This document shows, one piece after another, positions 39,445 to 50,092 of a stretch of 64,000 bases of DNA. Numbering within the stretch: position 1 is the stretch's first letter; the number at the start of each line of letters is the position of its first letter. The stretch covers positions 2,933,659 through 2,997,658 of the forward strand of contig NZ_CP038033.1 in NCBI RefSeq assembly GCF_004421105.1. Reading direction: 5' to 3'. The DNA comes from Nitrosococcus wardiae (GTDB lineage Bacteria > Pseudomonadota > Gammaproteobacteria > Nitrosococcales > Nitrosococcaceae). The position numbers and the translations under genes are program-made. Below the pieces are notes generated by a model. That model searched no databases. It had not been told where the DNA came from and was given only the letters and a program-made list of their open reading frames with translations.

Positions 39445-42400
39445 ATGCGTGACGAGGCCCTACCACTTAAGCAGGGTCTATACGACCCTCAGAATGAACA
39501 CGACTCTTGTGGTGTTGGTTTTGTCGCCAATGTCAAAGGTCACAAGAGCCATGACCTTATCCGACAGGGTCTGCGGATTCTGGAAAACCTAACTCATCGC
39601 GGTGCTGTGGGCGCAGATCCGCTGGCCGGAGATGGCGCGGGAATCCTGATTCAGATGCCTGACCGGTTCCTCCGTGAGGAATGCGCAACCCAAGGAATAA
39701 AGCTGCCGCCCGTGGGCGAGTATGGCGTCGGCATGCTTTTTCTCCCCCAAGGGACTGATAGCCGGGTTGCCTGTGAGGAACAGATTAACCATTACATCAA
39801 AGCCGAAGGTCAGACCCTGCTTGGTTGGCGAGATGTACCCACCGATAACACCAAGCTAGGGGAAAGTGTTAAGGCGGTAGAACCGGTAGTCCGGCAAGTC
39901 TTTATTGGCCGTGGCGAAAATAGCCCTTCAGGTGATTCCTTTGAGCGCAAGCTGTTTGTAATCCGTAAACAGATAGAAAACGCCGTACATAACTTAGATG
40001 CGGCCTTTAGCATTCCCTCCATGTCCTCTCGGATCTTGGTGTACAAAGGCATGCTCCTGGCCAATCAAGTGGCTTCCTTTTTTCTGGATCTGAAAGACGA
40101 GCGCATGACTACCGCTCTGTCCCTGGTCCATCAACGCTTTTCTACCAATACTTTCCCCTCTTGGGATCTAGCCCAGCCCTTTCGGATGATCGCCCACAAT
40201 GGGGAAATAAATACCTTGCGGGGGAATATCAACTGGATGGCTGCGCGACGCCATTCTATGACTTCCGAACTACTAGGCGATGATCTTAAAAAACTTTGGC
40301 CTCTGATTGCGGAAGGACAATCCGACTCCGCCTGCTTTGACAATGCCCTCGAGCTCCTAGTCACTGGCGGCTATCCTCTTGCCCACGCAATGATGCTGCT
40401 CATCCCCGAAGCCTGGGCCGGCAATCCCCTAATGGATGAGAAGCAGCGTGCCTTCTATGAATATCATGCGGCCCTGATGGAACCCTGGGATGGTCCAGCG
40501 GCAATGGCCTTTACCGATGGGCGCATGATTGGGGCCACCCTGGACCGTAATGGCTTGCGCCCTGCCCGTTACCTGGTGACCAAGGATGATCTCGTGGTCA
40601 TGGCATCAGAAATGGGGGTTCTGGATATCCCCGAGGAGCGGATTGTCAAAAAATGGCGACTACAACCTGGCAAGATGCTGCTCATCGACCTGGAAGAGGG
40701 GCGCATCATCGATGATGACGAGCTGAAAAGAAAGCTGGCGGATGCCGAACCCTATCAAGAATGGCTGGATCGGACTCAAATCCAGATTGAACAGCTACCT
40801 GCCGAGACGGGACCCATGCCCCCTGCTCCAGAGACTCTCTTGGACCGCCAACAGGCCTTTGGCTATACTCAAGAAGACCTTAAGTTTCTCATGACTCCCA
40901 TGGCTGTTACGGGCCAGGAAGCGGTTGGTTCCATGGGCGCTGATGAACCCCTGGCGGTGCTTTCCAACCGGGCCATCCCCTTATCCAATTATTTCAAGCA
41001 GCGCTTTGCCCAGGTGACCAATCCACCGATTGATCCCATCCGGGAAGAATTGGTGATGTCCTTGGTCTCCCTGATTGGGCCACGGCCTAATCTGTTGGGA
41101 CACGCCCAAGCTGGAACCCATAAGCGGCTGGAAGTAAGCCAACCCGTCCTCACCAATACCGACCTAGAGCGGATACGGCGTATTGAAGACCATACAGGCG
41201 GGGCCTTTCGTACCCATACCTTGAATATTTGTTACCCGGTAACAGAAGGTGCTGGCGGCATGAAAGCGGCTCTACAAAACCTCTGCCAAAAGGCCGAGCA
41301 AGCTGTCCATAAAGGGTTCAATATTCTGATCCTTTCAGATCGCAGCATAGACATTGACCATATCGCCATTCCAGCACTACTCGCCACCTCGGCCGTGCAC
41401 CATCACCTGGTGCAGACAGGGTTGCGGACCGAGACGGGCTTAGTGGTAGAAACAGGGGCTGCCCGCGAAGTGCATCATTTTGCCGTATTAGCAGGCTATG
41501 GGGCTGAGGCCATTAACCCTTACCTGGCTTTTGAAACCCTCTCAGCCCTACGCACCAAGTTCCCTGAGGTGGTCAGCGAAGAAGAAGTCCAAAAGCGCTA
41601 CATTAAAGCAGTGGGTAAAGGCTTATTGAAAATCATGTCTAAGATGGGCATTTCCACCTATCAGTCCTATTGCGGCGCTCAGATCTTCGACGCAGTGGGG
41701 CTCTCCAGTGATTTTATAGAAAAGTACTTTACCGGTACGGCTTCTACTATCGAAGGTGCAGGGCTTAACGAAATTGCTGAAGAAGCATTTCGCTGGCACC
41801 GGGACGCCTATAGCAATGCGCCCATCTACCGCCATGAATTGGATGTGGGGGGTTACTACGCCTACCGCCTGCGCGGCGAAGACCATATGTGGACCTTTGA
41901 AACCATCTCCAAACTCCAGCATGCCACCCGCGCCAATGAAGCCAAGACTTATCAAGAGTATGCCCAGTTGGTGAACGAGCAAAATAAACGGTTGCTCACC
42001 TTGCGGGGCTTATTCGAGTTCCGTTTTGCCGAGAAATCCATCCCGTTGGAGGAAGTGGAGCCGGCCAGCGAGATTGTCAAGCGCTTTGCCACGGGAGCCA
42101 TGTCCTTTGGGGCTATTTCCCATGAGGCCCACACCACGCTTGCCATCGCCATGAACCGCATTGGCGGCAAATCCAATACGGGTGAAGGGGGTGAAGAACC
42201 CGAGCGCTTTAAGCCCCTACCCAATGGGGACTCCATGCGTTCAGCAATCAAGCAAGTGGCCTCCGGTCGCTTTGGTGTCACGACTGAGTATCTGGTCAAT
42301 GCGGATGACATCCAGATTAAAATGGCTCAAGGGGCTAAACCTGGCGAAGGGGGGCAACTTCCAGGACATAAGGTAGATGCCGTTATTGCTCAGGTGCGTC

Positions 42401-44085
42401 ACTCGACCCCTGGCGTGGGACTCATTTCTCCCCCACCCCATCACGACATCTACTCCATTGAAGATCTGGCACAACTCATCTTTGATCTTAAGAATGTTAA
42501 TCCCCGGGCAAGAATCAGCGTCAAATTGGTCTCCGAGGTTGGGGTGGGCACAGTAGCTGCTGGTGTATCCAAAGCCCACGCGGACCATGTCACCATTGCC
42601 GGACATGATGGCGGGACAGGCGCCAGCCCCCTGACCTCTATCAAGCATGCCGGCTTACCTTGGGAAATTGGCCTTGCTGAGACCCAACAAACTTTGGTAC
42701 TGAATCAGCTTCGTGGTCGCATCTCCGTCCAAGTGGACGGGGGCCTGCGTACCGGGCGCGATGTCGTCATCGGGGCCCTTCTTGGAGCGGATGAATTTGG
42801 CTTCTCTACCGCGCCACTCATTGTGGAAGGTTGTATCATGATGCGCAAATGCCATTTAAATACCTGCCCGGTAGGAGTAGCCACCCAAGATCCAGAATTG
42901 CGCAAACGTTTTGTCGGCAAACCTGACTACGTGGTCAATTACTTCTTCTTCGTTGCCGAAGAGGTCAGGCAGTTGATGGCCAAGTTAGGTTTTCGTCGCT
43001 TTGATGAAATGATCGGACGCTTAGATGTCCTGGATACGCGGCGGGCCATCGAGCATTGGAAAGCCAAGGGATTAGATTTCTCCCGAATCCTTTACCAGCC
43101 CGCCGTAAACCCGAAGGTGGCTATCTATAATAGAGAAACTCAGGATCATGGGTTGGATAAGATCGTGGATCGACAGCTCATTATCCAAGCCCAAGCGGCC
43201 CTAGAGCGCCAGGAGCCGGTGCAAATTGAGATTCCGGTGCGCAATACCCACCGGACAGTCGGCGCCATGCTTTCCGGGGAAGTCGCCCAACGTTATGGCC
43301 ATAAAGGCCTCCCAGAGAATACCATCCAGATCAGGGCTCGAGGGACGGCCGGACAGAGCTTTGGCGCTTTCCTCGCCCATGGCATTTCCATGGAACTTAT
43401 CGGTGAAGCGAATGACTATGTAGGAAAAGGACTCTCTGGCGGCCGTTTGATAATCAGCCCCCCTCCTGAATGTCCCATTGTACCGGAGGAGAATATTATC
43501 ATTGGCAACACGGTACTCTATGGCGCCATCAGCGGCGAGTGTTACTTCCGCGGAGTAGCTGGTGAACGTTTCGCCGTGCGGAACTCGGGGGTCACTGCCG
43601 TGGTGGAAGGCGTGGGGGACCATGGCTGTGAATATATGACAGGCGGTATAGTGGCGGTGCTAGGTAAAACTGGACGCAATTTTGCTGCTGGCATGAGTGG
43701 CGGCATTGCTTACGTATTGGATGAGAGCGGAGATTTTGAGCAGCGTTGTAATCTAGCTATGGTGGAATTGGAACCCATTGCCGAAGAGGATGAGGCTTTA
43801 GAGCACCTAGAGCACCAAGGCGGTGATCTAGAAACCCATGGTCGAGTGGATATCAGCCACCATATTAGCCGCTTCGATGCTCAACGCCTCAGAGGTCTTA
43901 TTGAGAAGCATCAGCAGTACACCAGCAGCAAGCGGGCCCGCCAAATCCTAGAAAACTGGAGCGATTATTTGCCCAAATTTGTAAAAGTCATGCCAGTGGA
44001 TTACCGGCGCGCCTTGCAGGAAATGGAACGGGCACAAGCTGCCCGAAAAACCGTCCATGCCATGAAAAAGGAGGCTCTAGGTTAA
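39445..44085 (+). CDS. gltB: Glutamate synthase (NADPH) large subunit
   Basis: A 1546-residue large subunit of NADPH-GOGAT, which converts 2-oxoglutarate and glutamine to two glutamates. A short propeptide precedes the nucleophile Cys in [13 protein letters not shown]. The class II glutaminase domain follows ([20 protein letters not shown]), then the central and FMN domains ([37 protein letters not shown]), the 3Fe-4S cysteines in [12 protein letters not shown], and the C-terminal beta-helix (GGYMTGG-like repeats). ATG 39445 is 6 nt after GAAAGAGG; a TTG two codons upstream is too close. gltD overlaps its stop (TAATG). Confidence 0.97.
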   Translation: MRDEALPLKQGLYDPQNEHDSCGVGFVANVKGHKSHDLIRQGLRILENLTHRGAVGADPLAGDGAGILIQMPDRFLREECATQGIKLPPVGEYGVGMLFLPQGTDSRVACEEQINHYIKAEGQTLLGWRDVPTDNTKLGESVKAVEPVVRQVFIGRGENSPSGDSFERKLFVIRKQIENAVHNLDAAFSIPSMSSRILVYKGMLLANQVASFFLDLKDERMTTALSLVHQRFSTNTFPSWDLAQPFRMIAHNGEINTLRGNINWMAARRHSMTSELLGDDLKKLWPLIAEGQSDSACFDNALELLVTGGYPLAHAMMLLIPEAWAGNPLMDEKQRAFYEYHAALMEPWDGPAAMAFTDGRMIGATLDRNGLRPARYLVTKDDLVVMASEMGVLDIPEERIVKKWRLQPGKMLLIDLEEGRIIDDDELKRKLADAEPYQEWLDRTQIQIEQLPAETGPMPPAPETLLDRQQAFGYTQEDLKFLMTPMAVTGQEAVGSMGADEPLAVLSNRAIPLSNYFKQRFAQVTNPPIDPIREELVMSLVSLIGPRPNLLGHAQAGTHKRLEVSQPVLTNTDLERIRRIEDHTGGAFRTHTLNICYPVTEGAGGMKAALQNLCQKAEQAVHKGFNILILSDRSIDIDHIAIPALLATSAVHHHLVQTGLRTETGLVVETGAAREVHHFAVLAGYGAEAINPYLAFETLSALRTKFPEVVSEEEVQKRYIKAVGKGLLKIMSKMGISTYQSYCGAQIFDAVGLSSDFIEKYFTGTASTIEGAGLNEIAEEAFRWHRDAYSNAPIYRHELDVGGYYAYRLRGEDHMWTFETISKLQHATRANEAKTYQEYAQLVNEQNKRLLTLRGLFEFRFAEKSIPLEEVEPASEIVKRFATGAMSFGAISHEAHTTLAIAMNRIGGKSNTGEGGEEPERFKPLPNGDSMRSAIKQVASGRFGVTTEYLVNADDIQIKMAQGAKPGEGGQLPGHKVDAVIAQVRHSTPGVGLISPPPHHDIYSIEDLAQLIFDLKNVNPRARISVKLVSEVGVGTVAAGVSKAHADHVTIAGHDGGTGASPLTSIKHAGLPWEIGLAETQQTLVLNQLRGRISVQVDGGLRTGRDVVIGALLGADEFGFSTAPLIVEGCIMMRKCHLNTCPVGVATQDPELRKRFVGKPDYVVNYFFFVAEEVRQLMAKLGFRRFDEMIGRLDVLDTRRAIEHWKAKGLDFSRILYQPAVNPKVAIYNRETQDHGLDKIVDRQLIIQAQAALERQEPVQIEIPVRNTHRTVGAMLSGEVAQRYGHKGLPENTIQIRARGTAGQSFGAFLAHGISMELIGEANDYVGKGLSGGRLIISPPPECPIVPEENIIIGNTVLYGAISGECYFRGVAGERFAVRNSGVTAVVEGVGDHGCEYMTGGIVAVLGKTGRNFAAGMSGGIAYVLDESGDFEQRCNLAMVELEPIAEEDEALEHLEHQGGDLETHGRVDISHHISRFDAQRLRGLIEKHQQYTSSKRARQILENWSDYLPKFVKVMPVDYRRALQEMERAQAARKTVHAMKKEALG

Positions 44086-45527
44086 TGGGTAAACCTACTG
44101 GATTTATGGAGATTCCGCGCCGGGACCGGACCGATGCTCCGGTGGCAGACCGGACTCAGCATTTTCGGGAGTTTGTCATTCCCTTAAGCGAGGGCGAACT
44201 CAGAGAGCAAGGGGCACGTTGCATGGATTGCGGTATTCCCTTTTGCCATCCCGCTTGCCCCGTCAATAACATCATCCCCGACTGGAACGATTTGGTGTAC
44301 CGGGATGACTGGCGTCAAGCCCTAGAGGTCCTCCACTCTACCAACAATTTCCCGGAATTCACCGGACGTATCTGTCCCGCTCCTTGCGAAGCCTCATGCA
44401 CCCTGAATCTGACCGATGAACCGGTCACCATTAAAACTATCGAATGTGCTATCGTCGATAAAGGCTGGGAAGAAGGCTGGATTACACCAGACGTACCTGC
44501 CCACAAGACAGGAAAGCGGGTGGCCATCGTGGGTTCAGGTCCAGCGGGATTAGCGTGTGCCCAACAACTGGCTAGGGCGGGACATCAGGTCGAGGTATTT
44601 GAAAAAAACAATCGGATTGGTGGTCTGCTTCGCTATGGGATTCCGGACTTCAAGATGAGTAAATCCCTCATCGACCAGCGTATGGCCCAGATGCAAGCAG
44701 AGGGCGTGCAATTCCACCCAGATACGCACATTGGGAGAGACATTCCTGCACGCCAACTGGTTGAGACATACGATGCAGTGGTCCTCACTGGAGGTGCGGA
44801 ACATCCCCGGGACCTTCCCATCCCCGGGCGGGAGTTCATGGGAATTCATTTTGCAATGGATTTTCTAATCCAGCAAAACCGCCGAGTGGCCGGAGATACC
44901 CTTCCCGAACAAGAGAGCATCTGCGCCAAGGATAAACATGTGGTTGTCATTGGCGGCGGTGATACAGGCTCAGACTGTATTGGGACTTCTTTCCGCCAGG
45001 GTGCCCTCTCTGTCACCCAATTGGAAATTATGCCTCAACCCCCGGAAAAAGAGGATAAGCTTCTCAGCTGGCCTAACTGGCCTTATAAACTCCGCACTTC
45101 CAGTTCCCAAGCAGAAGGCGCCTCACGGGATTGGGCAGTAGCGACCAAGACCTTTCTAGGCGAAAACGGCCAGGTCACGGCCCTCCAGGTGGTGCACCTT
45201 GAATGGCGTCAGAACCAAGAAGGACATTGGAAAATGCAGGAGATCCCCAATACCGAATTTGAGCTTCCTGCCGATTTAGTCTTACTGGCGATGGGTTTTA
45301 TTCATCCCGTGCACGAAGGCGTGCTGCAGGAGCTTGGCACTGCCCTAGATGGACGCGGCAACGTGCAAGCAGATACTGAAAGCTACCAAACTTCAATCCC
45401 GAAGATCTTTGCTGCTGGCGATATGCGCCGCGGTCAATCCCTCGTGGTTTGGGCCATTCGTGAAGGTCGCCAGGCCGCCCGAGCCGTGGATGAATTTCTC
45501 ATGGGCCACTCGAGCTTGCCTCGCTAA
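44085..45527 (+). CDS. gltD: Glutamate synthase (NADPH) small subunit
   Basis: A 480-residue small subunit that takes electrons from NADPH to FAD and on to GltB. Two N-terminal Cys-rich motifs ([17 protein letters not shown] and [16 protein letters not shown]) hold 4Fe-4S clusters; [20 protein letters not shown] binds FAD and [20 protein letters not shown] binds NADPH. The C-terminal [20 protein letters not shown] is typical. Start overlaps the gltB stop by 1 bp. Confidence 0.97.
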   Translation: MGKPTGFMEIPRRDRTDAPVADRTQHFREFVIPLSEGELREQGARCMDCGIPFCHPACPVNNIIPDWNDLVYRDDWRQALEVLHSTNNFPEFTGRICPAPCEASCTLNLTDEPVTIKTIECAIVDKGWEEGWITPDVPAHKTGKRVAIVGSGPAGLACAQQLARAGHQVEVFEKNNRIGGLLRYGIPDFKMSKSLIDQRMAQMQAEGVQFHPDTHIGRDIPARQLVETYDAVVLTGGAEHPRDLPIPGREFMGIHFAMDFLIQQNRRVAGDTLPEQESICAKDKHVVVIGGGDTGSDCIGTSFRQGALSVTQLEIMPQPPEKEDKLLSWPNWPYKLRTSSSQAEGASRDWAVATKTFLGENGQVTALQVVHLEWRQNQEGHWKMQEIPNTEFELPADLVLLAMGFIHPVHEGVLQELGTALDGRGNVQADTESYQTSIPKIFAAGDMRRGQSLVVWAIREGRQAARAVDEFLMGHSSLPR

Positions 45528-45666
45528 CGACCTCTCACCTGCTAAACACTCCGGCTAACTGTGGGGATATGCCCCAGTGGGCTGCAGTGCAGCGCTGGGA
45601 GATTAGGGAAAAACCCTTGGCTAGGGTTTAAAGGGTTAAGTACCTATGAATAAAATATGAGGTGTT

Positions 45667-45780
45667 TTAGGAGCGAGCTGGTGGTGTTCCGCAAACCCGT
45701 TTTTCCTCCCTGAAAAAAGGGTTTGCGGGGACTTCCCTGTCCCCTGGCTCCACACCACCGGCTCGCCCCAGGAATACTTC
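45667..45780. repeat. Nested inverted-repeat (MITE-like) element
   Basis: Outer arms GAGCTGGTGGTGT (45675-45687) and ACACCACCGGCTC (45752-45764) pair over 13 bp with one G:T; inner arms CCGCAAACCC (45689-45698) and GGGTTTGCGG (45719-45728) pair perfectly; GGGGAC/GTCCCC makes a further small hairpin at 45726-45744. Imperfect similarity continues outwards on both sides. The folded unit of about 110 bp lies between gltD and the aldo/keto reductase gene and looks like a miniature mobile or REP-like element. No second copy is in the window. Confidence 0.55.
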
Positions 45781-45823
45781 AAAACTTTTACTAAGATACT
45801 TAAGTTGTCTTGGAGAGGATTCC

Positions 45824-46627
45824 ATGAACGCACAATCAACTGTCCAGCTTCACAGTGGAAATGCCATGCCGATTCTTGGTTTGGGTACTTGGCAATTAAC
45901 AATTGATACTGCAGACACCGTCGCCTACGCCTTAGAGCTCGGATACCGGATGATTGACACCTCCAGCGATTACGGTACGCAGCCAGGCATTGGTGAAGCA
46001 ATAAAAAGAAGCCACATCAGCCGCGATAGCCTCTATATCGTAACGAAAGTAGAGGAAACCGACGATGCTTACCAAGCCACCAAAGAATATTTGAATGAAA
46101 TGGATTTGGAATATGCCGATCTGATGCTTATTCATCGTCCACCCGCCAGAGGCGCTGGTGAGGAGCTATGGGACGGTTTAATTCGCGCTAAAAAAGAGGG
46201 CCTTACAAAGGATATTGGGGTAAGCAACTACTCGGCTGAACTCAGTCAGAAACTGATCGATGCCAGTAACGAAGTCCCTACTGTGAACCAAATTGAATGG
46301 AGTCCGTTCGGCCATAGTAGAGATTTCAAGAATTTTTGCATTAGGAATAACATCATTATTCAAGCATACAGCCCCCTGACCCGTGGTAACAGGCTTGATA
46401 ATAAGACGCTTAATCAAATAGCCAGCAAGTACCATAAAACACCCGCGCAAATGATGCTTCGCTGGAATATCCAGCTCGGTACAGTTCCTTTACCGAAAGC
46501 TAATCAGAAAAGACATTTAGAAGAAAATCTTGGCTTTTTTGATTTCGAAATAAGCACTCAAGACATGGAAATTCTCAGCAATCTGAACGAAGAATATTCA
46601 TCACTAGGATCTTTGCCTTATATCTAA
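45824..46627 (+). CDS. Aldo/keto reductase
   Basis: A 267-residue NADPH-dependent reductase of the AKR superfamily ((beta/alpha)8). The catalytic tetrad is visible: Asp and Tyr in MIDTSSDYGTQPGIGEAI, Lys in YIVTKVEETDD, His in DLMLIHRPPARG. KDIGVSNYSAELSQKLID and the C-terminal PLPKANQKRHLEENLGFFDF (cofactor binding) are standard. Substrate unknown. GGAGAGG lies before the ATG. Confidence 0.92.
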   Translation: MNAQSTVQLHSGNAMPILGLGTWQLTIDTADTVAYALELGYRMIDTSSDYGTQPGIGEAIKRSHISRDSLYIVTKVEETDDAYQATKEYLNEMDLEYADLMLIHRPPARGAGEELWDGLIRAKKEGLTKDIGVSNYSAELSQKLIDASNEVPTVNQIEWSPFGHSRDFKNFCIRNNIIIQAYSPLTRGNRLDNKTLNQIASKYHKTPAQMMLRWNIQLGTVPLPKANQKRHLEENLGFFDFEISTQDMEILSNLNEEYSSLGSLPYI

Positions 46628-46750
46628 TGGCAACATTCCAGCTTTGCCAACTATTTTCCCAGACTGTTTCAGAAAAATGCCAGCAAGCAAAGATAATTTC
46701 GATAGGTTGCGGCAATATATAATAGGCTAAGTAATTAAATAATAAAGATC

Positions 46751-47020
46751 CTATTCTTGCTTTCGTCGAGACATTAATTCCATTAAGGCGTCGATTAGAT
46801 CTGCTCTGTTCATCTTCTCATGATTAGGAATACTGAGGCTTTGTGCAAGAGCATGCAATTCCTCCTCTGTCCACCGCTCATACTCCGGCAAATCATATCC
46901 TCTTCCACCCGGCATTTGCTGTGAGGGCTATTCTCGATTCTTTTCCTGCTCACTGCTTAGTTTTACATACTCTTCATGCTTTTTGAGCAGCGGATCAGGC
47001 ATTTTAGGGGTCTTAGCCAT
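46751..47020 (-). pseudogene. Small Rho-N-like protein gene with internal stop
   Basis: From ATG 47020, 8 nt after an AGGAG site, the frame reads MAKTPKMPDPLLKKHEEYVK... for 30 codons and meets TAG at 46928-46930. The same frame then stays open for another 58 codons, through MPGGRGYDLPEYERWTEEEL and LAQSLSIPNHEKMNRADLID, to TAG at 46751-46753. The second part resembles the small helical Rho N-terminal/SAP-like module. The frame agreement suggests one 89-codon gene cut by a nonsense mutation; two separate genes, the second starting at MPGGRGYD without a ribosome site, is the alternative. Confidence 0.6.
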
Positions 47021-47089
47021 AGAATAATCTCCTGAATAACTCAAAGAGGTAAGTACAGAAATAGAGTCAGCAACTTTCCGAAGTAATTT

Positions 47090-47887
47090 TTAATAGCCAC
47101 CTGTCCTAATCCGAAACTTTTCATCCTCCTGCCAGATCGTATAATGATCCCCCTTATTCGGTTGCACAGTAGTACTTTCTTGCTTGTCCGGCCAATGAAA
47201 AACCAATTCTTCCGACCGGCACAGCTGATGGCTTCGTGTGTACCGTGGGGGAAGCGGGAACGTTCGGTTGCCGAATTCATACTGAATGGTAGTAACTGAG
47301 TTATTTGTGACTTGAAACTCAATGCTCAGGGACTTTGGTCGGCCGAACATCTGCACGGCGTAGTAATAGCCACTCTGTTCACTTTTCGCTACTGCTACTC
47401 CAATCTCCGTAATACCGGGATCGAGTATGTTCTTGCGGTGGCCTGGTGAGGACTTCCAACCTTGGAAGAAACCTTGGACCAATTCCTCGGTGATAAAGCC
47501 TGCCGTGTTAAACCGAGAGGCGATATTCTCAGAGACAATGCAATAGTTATAACCCTGCTCTTTCGCGCGCTCCGCTGGTCGATTACCATCTGCGTAGTGG
47601 CCGTATTGGTCAGTACGAGCCATGAATTCTGCGAAATACTGGGCGGTTTCCATGAGCTTGGGGTTCACTTTCAACTTTGGGCGTCCTTTCTCTCGCCGGA
47701 AGTGGTTTGTGCGACTGATAATTTCTTTCACCACCTTGGTTAAGGGGGGAGACTTTTCTCCTTGGGTGAGTTTGCCTCCAAAGGTCTCAATGGATTCGAG
47801 CTCGTCCTCCTCTATGACTTGACCATAAGTGAACCCAGGAAGAAGACACCAAGCGAAAACAAAAACCAGGAAAATTTGTCGGTACAT
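47090..47887 (-). CDS. Secreted CAP-domain protein
   Basis: A 265-residue protein with a signal peptide (about 1-22, ending TYG-Q). Residues about 55-190 are a CAP (SCP/PR1-like) domain: TNHFRREKGRPKLKVNPKLM, the His in YGHYADGNRP, IVSENIASRF with conserved Glu, and GWKSSPGHRKNILDP with the second His. The C-terminal 75 residues form a separate basic region with no match I know. Function of bacterial CAP proteins is mostly unknown. Confidence 0.88.
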   Translation of the reverse strand: MYRQIFLVFVFAWCLLPGFTYGQVIEEDELESIETFGGKLTQGEKSPPLTKVVKEIISRTNHFRREKGRPKLKVNPKLMETAQYFAEFMARTDQYGHYADGNRPAERAKEQGYNYCIVSENIASRFNTAGFITEELVQGFFQGWKSSPGHRKNILDPGITEIGVAVAKSEQSGYYYAVQMFGRPKSLSIEFQVTNNSVTTIQYEFGNRTFPLPPRYTRSHQLCRSEELVFHWPDKQESTTVQPNKGDHYTIWQEDEKFRIRTGGY

Positions 47888-48260
47888 CCGTTTTTATCTC
47901 TCAGCTAACTGGCAGGTGATATGTTTGTCTCGAATAGGCCTAATCCCATAGGCGCTTCCACCGCGCTGGTAGAGCTTGGCCGTCTTGTAAGTTTAGCAAA
48001 ATCGCCATAAACCCTCGCTCAATGGGGGTGGGGAAATAAGGCGAAAGGCTCGCAGGGCATTCACTATTAGATACGCTTTTAAAATGAAGAGCATGATTGA
48101 CACCTCACCGGGCCTTTACTACATTTATTTACCAAATAAATCGGAAAAATTATTTATATTTCCATTCCCGCCGACTGCCAGGCCACGATACGCAGGTTGC
48201 GCTTGGCCGTAAGCTGTGGCGTGGCATCGGTCTGCTGCAAACCAAAAAGGAGCCCCTAAC
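47888..48260. other. Upstream region of the encapsulin operon
   Basis: 373 bp with no convincing gene. AAGGAG at about 48247-48252 is the ribosome site of the ferritin-like gene. A putative iron-responsive site was looked for and not found by eye. Confidence 0.4.
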
Positions 48261-48626
48261 ATGGCCAGTGAGATGTTCCACGAACCGGTGGAGCGCATGA
48301 GTGAGGCGACTCTGGACAAGCACCGCGCCATCATTTCGTTGATGGAAGAGATGGAAGCGATCGATTGGTATCAACAGCGGATCGATAGCACTCAGGATTC
48401 GGAATTGGCAAATATCCTCCAGCATAATGCCAACGAGGAAAAGGAACACGCAGCGATGGTGCTCGAGTGGTTGCGCCGTTGTGATCCAGTACTTGACGCC
48501 AAGCTACGGCAGTATCTGTTTACTACCGAGACAATTTCTGAGCACGAAGAAGAGGAAGGCACCGACGACGAGTCTATGATGAGCGACGGCTCGCTCAATA
48601 TTGGCAGCCTACATGGAGAAAAATGA
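48261..48626 (+). CDS. Encapsulated ferritin-like cargo protein (EncFtn)
   Basis: A 121-residue ferroxidase of the encapsulated-ferritin family. Two helices carry the metal site: ISLMEEMEAIDWYQQRID and NANEEKEHAAMVLEWLRR (Glu...Glu-x-x-His). After an acidic linker comes DGSLNIGSLHGEK, the hydrophobic C-terminal tag that docks cargo inside encapsulin shells. These proteins form ring decamers that oxidise Fe(II) and pass it into the shell. ATG 48261 has AAGGAG upstream; the frame extends 15 codons further without support. The encapsulin start follows 1 bp after its stop. Confidence 0.93.
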   Translation: MASEMFHEPVERMSEATLDKHRAIISLMEEMEAIDWYQQRIDSTQDSELANILQHNANEEKEHAAMVLEWLRRCDPVLDAKLRQYLFTTETISEHEEEEGTDDESMMSDGSLNIGSLHGEK

Positions 48627-48627
48627 A

Positions 48628-49449
48628 ATGGCTGGCGATCTGAATCGCGACTTCGCCCCCATCTCGGAGAAGGCTTGGGAAGAAATTACCGGCGACGCCA
48701 CTCGCACCCTCAAGGCATCTTTGGCCGCTCGCAAGCTGGTGGATTTCAGCGGTCCGCACGGCTGGACGAAGTCGGCGGTCCCGATGGGCCGCGTTGATTT
48801 GTTGCCTGATATTGGTGGCCAGGGCGTGCGTGCACTGATCCGCCAGGTGCAGCCCTTAGTCGAGCTGCGGGCCTCGTTTACACTAAAACGCGATGAGATC
48901 GATGCCATCGGCCGCGGCGCGGAGGACGCCAATCTAGAGCCGCTAATTGAGGCAGCACAGCATCTGGCGCATACCGAAGACCGACTAATCTTCTATGGTC
49001 ACGAGAACGCCGGCATTCGCGGAATTTACACCCACGCGAAGCACAGGCCACTGACACTCACCAATGATTACAATGCTTACCCGGAGGTAGTCGCGCATGC
49101 ACTGGCAATCCTCACCGAAGCCGCCATCGAGGGCCCCTATGCCATCGCCCTCGGTACGCGCTGCTTTATCGGCCTCAACCGGACTACTGGCGTGGGCGGC
49201 TACCCAGTGATTAAACATGTCGAACGGCTACTCGATGGGCCTATTGTGCGCGCTCCGTCAATCAATGGTGCACTCGTGCTCAGCATGCGGGGTAACGACT
49301 TCAAGATGGTGGTTGGCCGTGATATTTCAATCGGTTACGCCTCTCACAACGCCACTACCGTCGATCTATATCTAGAGGAGAGCCTCACATTCCGGCTCCT
49401 ATCACCGGAGGCGGCAGTACCGTTGGTTTATGAGGAAAGCTCCCCCTGA
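48628..49449 (+). CDS. Encapsulin nanocompartment shell protein
   Basis: A 273-residue family 1 encapsulin with the HK97 phage-capsid fold that self-assembles into a protein cage. LNRDFAPISEKAWEEITGDA, KLVDFSGPHGWTKSAVPMGR, and near the end VGRDISIGYASHNATTVDLY and LTFRLLSPEAAVPLV are characteristic. GGAG 8 nt upstream supports ATG 48628; earlier starts lie within the cargo gene. With the preceding gene it forms a two-gene iron-storage and peroxide-defence operon, useful in an ammonia oxidiser-like cell rich in iron proteins (inference). Confidence 0.95.
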   Translation: MAGDLNRDFAPISEKAWEEITGDATRTLKASLAARKLVDFSGPHGWTKSAVPMGRVDLLPDIGGQGVRALIRQVQPLVELRASFTLKRDEIDAIGRGAEDANLEPLIEAAQHLAHTEDRLIFYGHENAGIRGIYTHAKHRPLTLTNDYNAYPEVVAHALAILTEAAIEGPYAIALGTRCFIGLNRTTGVGGYPVIKHVERLLDGPIVRAPSINGALVLSMRGNDFKMVVGRDISIGYASHNATTVDLYLEESLTFRLLSPEAAVPLVYEESSP

Positions 49450-49543
49450 TAGTTTAAGCGTTTAGCCCAGAAGGAGTGGTTTGTCCAGAGGCAGTACAGC
49501 GGGGTATCCTGAGAAAATGGACACTCCGGACCCAGGAGGTTTC

Positions 49544-50092
49544 TCACTGAGGGATCAGGGAATATCCTTGTCTTTGATAGGCAGGTAGTACCGTCAACGC
49601 GGCCAGAGCCAATGTGATATCGCCATTGATCCAATCAAGCGGGTAGTGATATTGGGCCAGGGCTTGACCACAGACATACAAGGTAACCCCGGCCTCCGCC
49701 AATTGAGTAATGAGCTGGGCATTGGGGTTCACGATCCCGAATTGTTTTCGGTAATAGGTCTTATCCAAAACGGCGGGCGTGGCCGAACCGTGTACTACCA
49801 ATACCACCTTGATTCTATCCTCCGGCACTTTAGCCAGAGCAAATAGGTTGAGCAAGCGCGCTACATGCTCGAACCCCGGATTGATCTGCCCTGGCGCATC
49901 TGCTGCTTTGGTAATATCGAAGAGGATTTTGTAGTCTCCGGATGCTTCTGGATAAACAGCAGTATCGGAGTAAGGGCGAACCTTGCCATACCCTGTTATC
50001 CGCGGTGTCTGCCATTCCTCGGCGAATACCGAATTCAATGCACCGACAAAGACTAACCCCGTGAGCGCCAGGTACCCCAAGACTTTCATCAT
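49544..50092 (-). CDS. Exported DsrE-family protein
   Basis: A 182-residue protein with a signal peptide (about 1-24) and a DsrE/DsrF-like domain: YKILFDITKAADAPGQINPG, RIKVVLVVHGSATPAVLDK and LAEAGVTLYVCGQALAQYH, with the single conserved Cys in VCGQ that in cytosolic relatives carries sulfur. Periplasmic DsrE-like proteins occur in sulfur and nitrogen oxidisers; their role is undefined. Start overlaps the stop of the metallophosphatase gene by 4 bp (ATGA). Confidence 0.85.
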   Translation of the reverse strand: MMKVLGYLALTGLVFVGALNSVFAEEWQTPRITGYGKVRPYSDTAVYPEASGDYKILFDITKAADAPGQINPGFEHVARLLNLFALAKVPEDRIKVVLVVHGSATPAVLDKTYYRKQFGIVNPNAQLITQLAEAGVTLYVCGQALAQYHYPLDWINGDITLALAALTVLPAYQRQGYSLIPQ

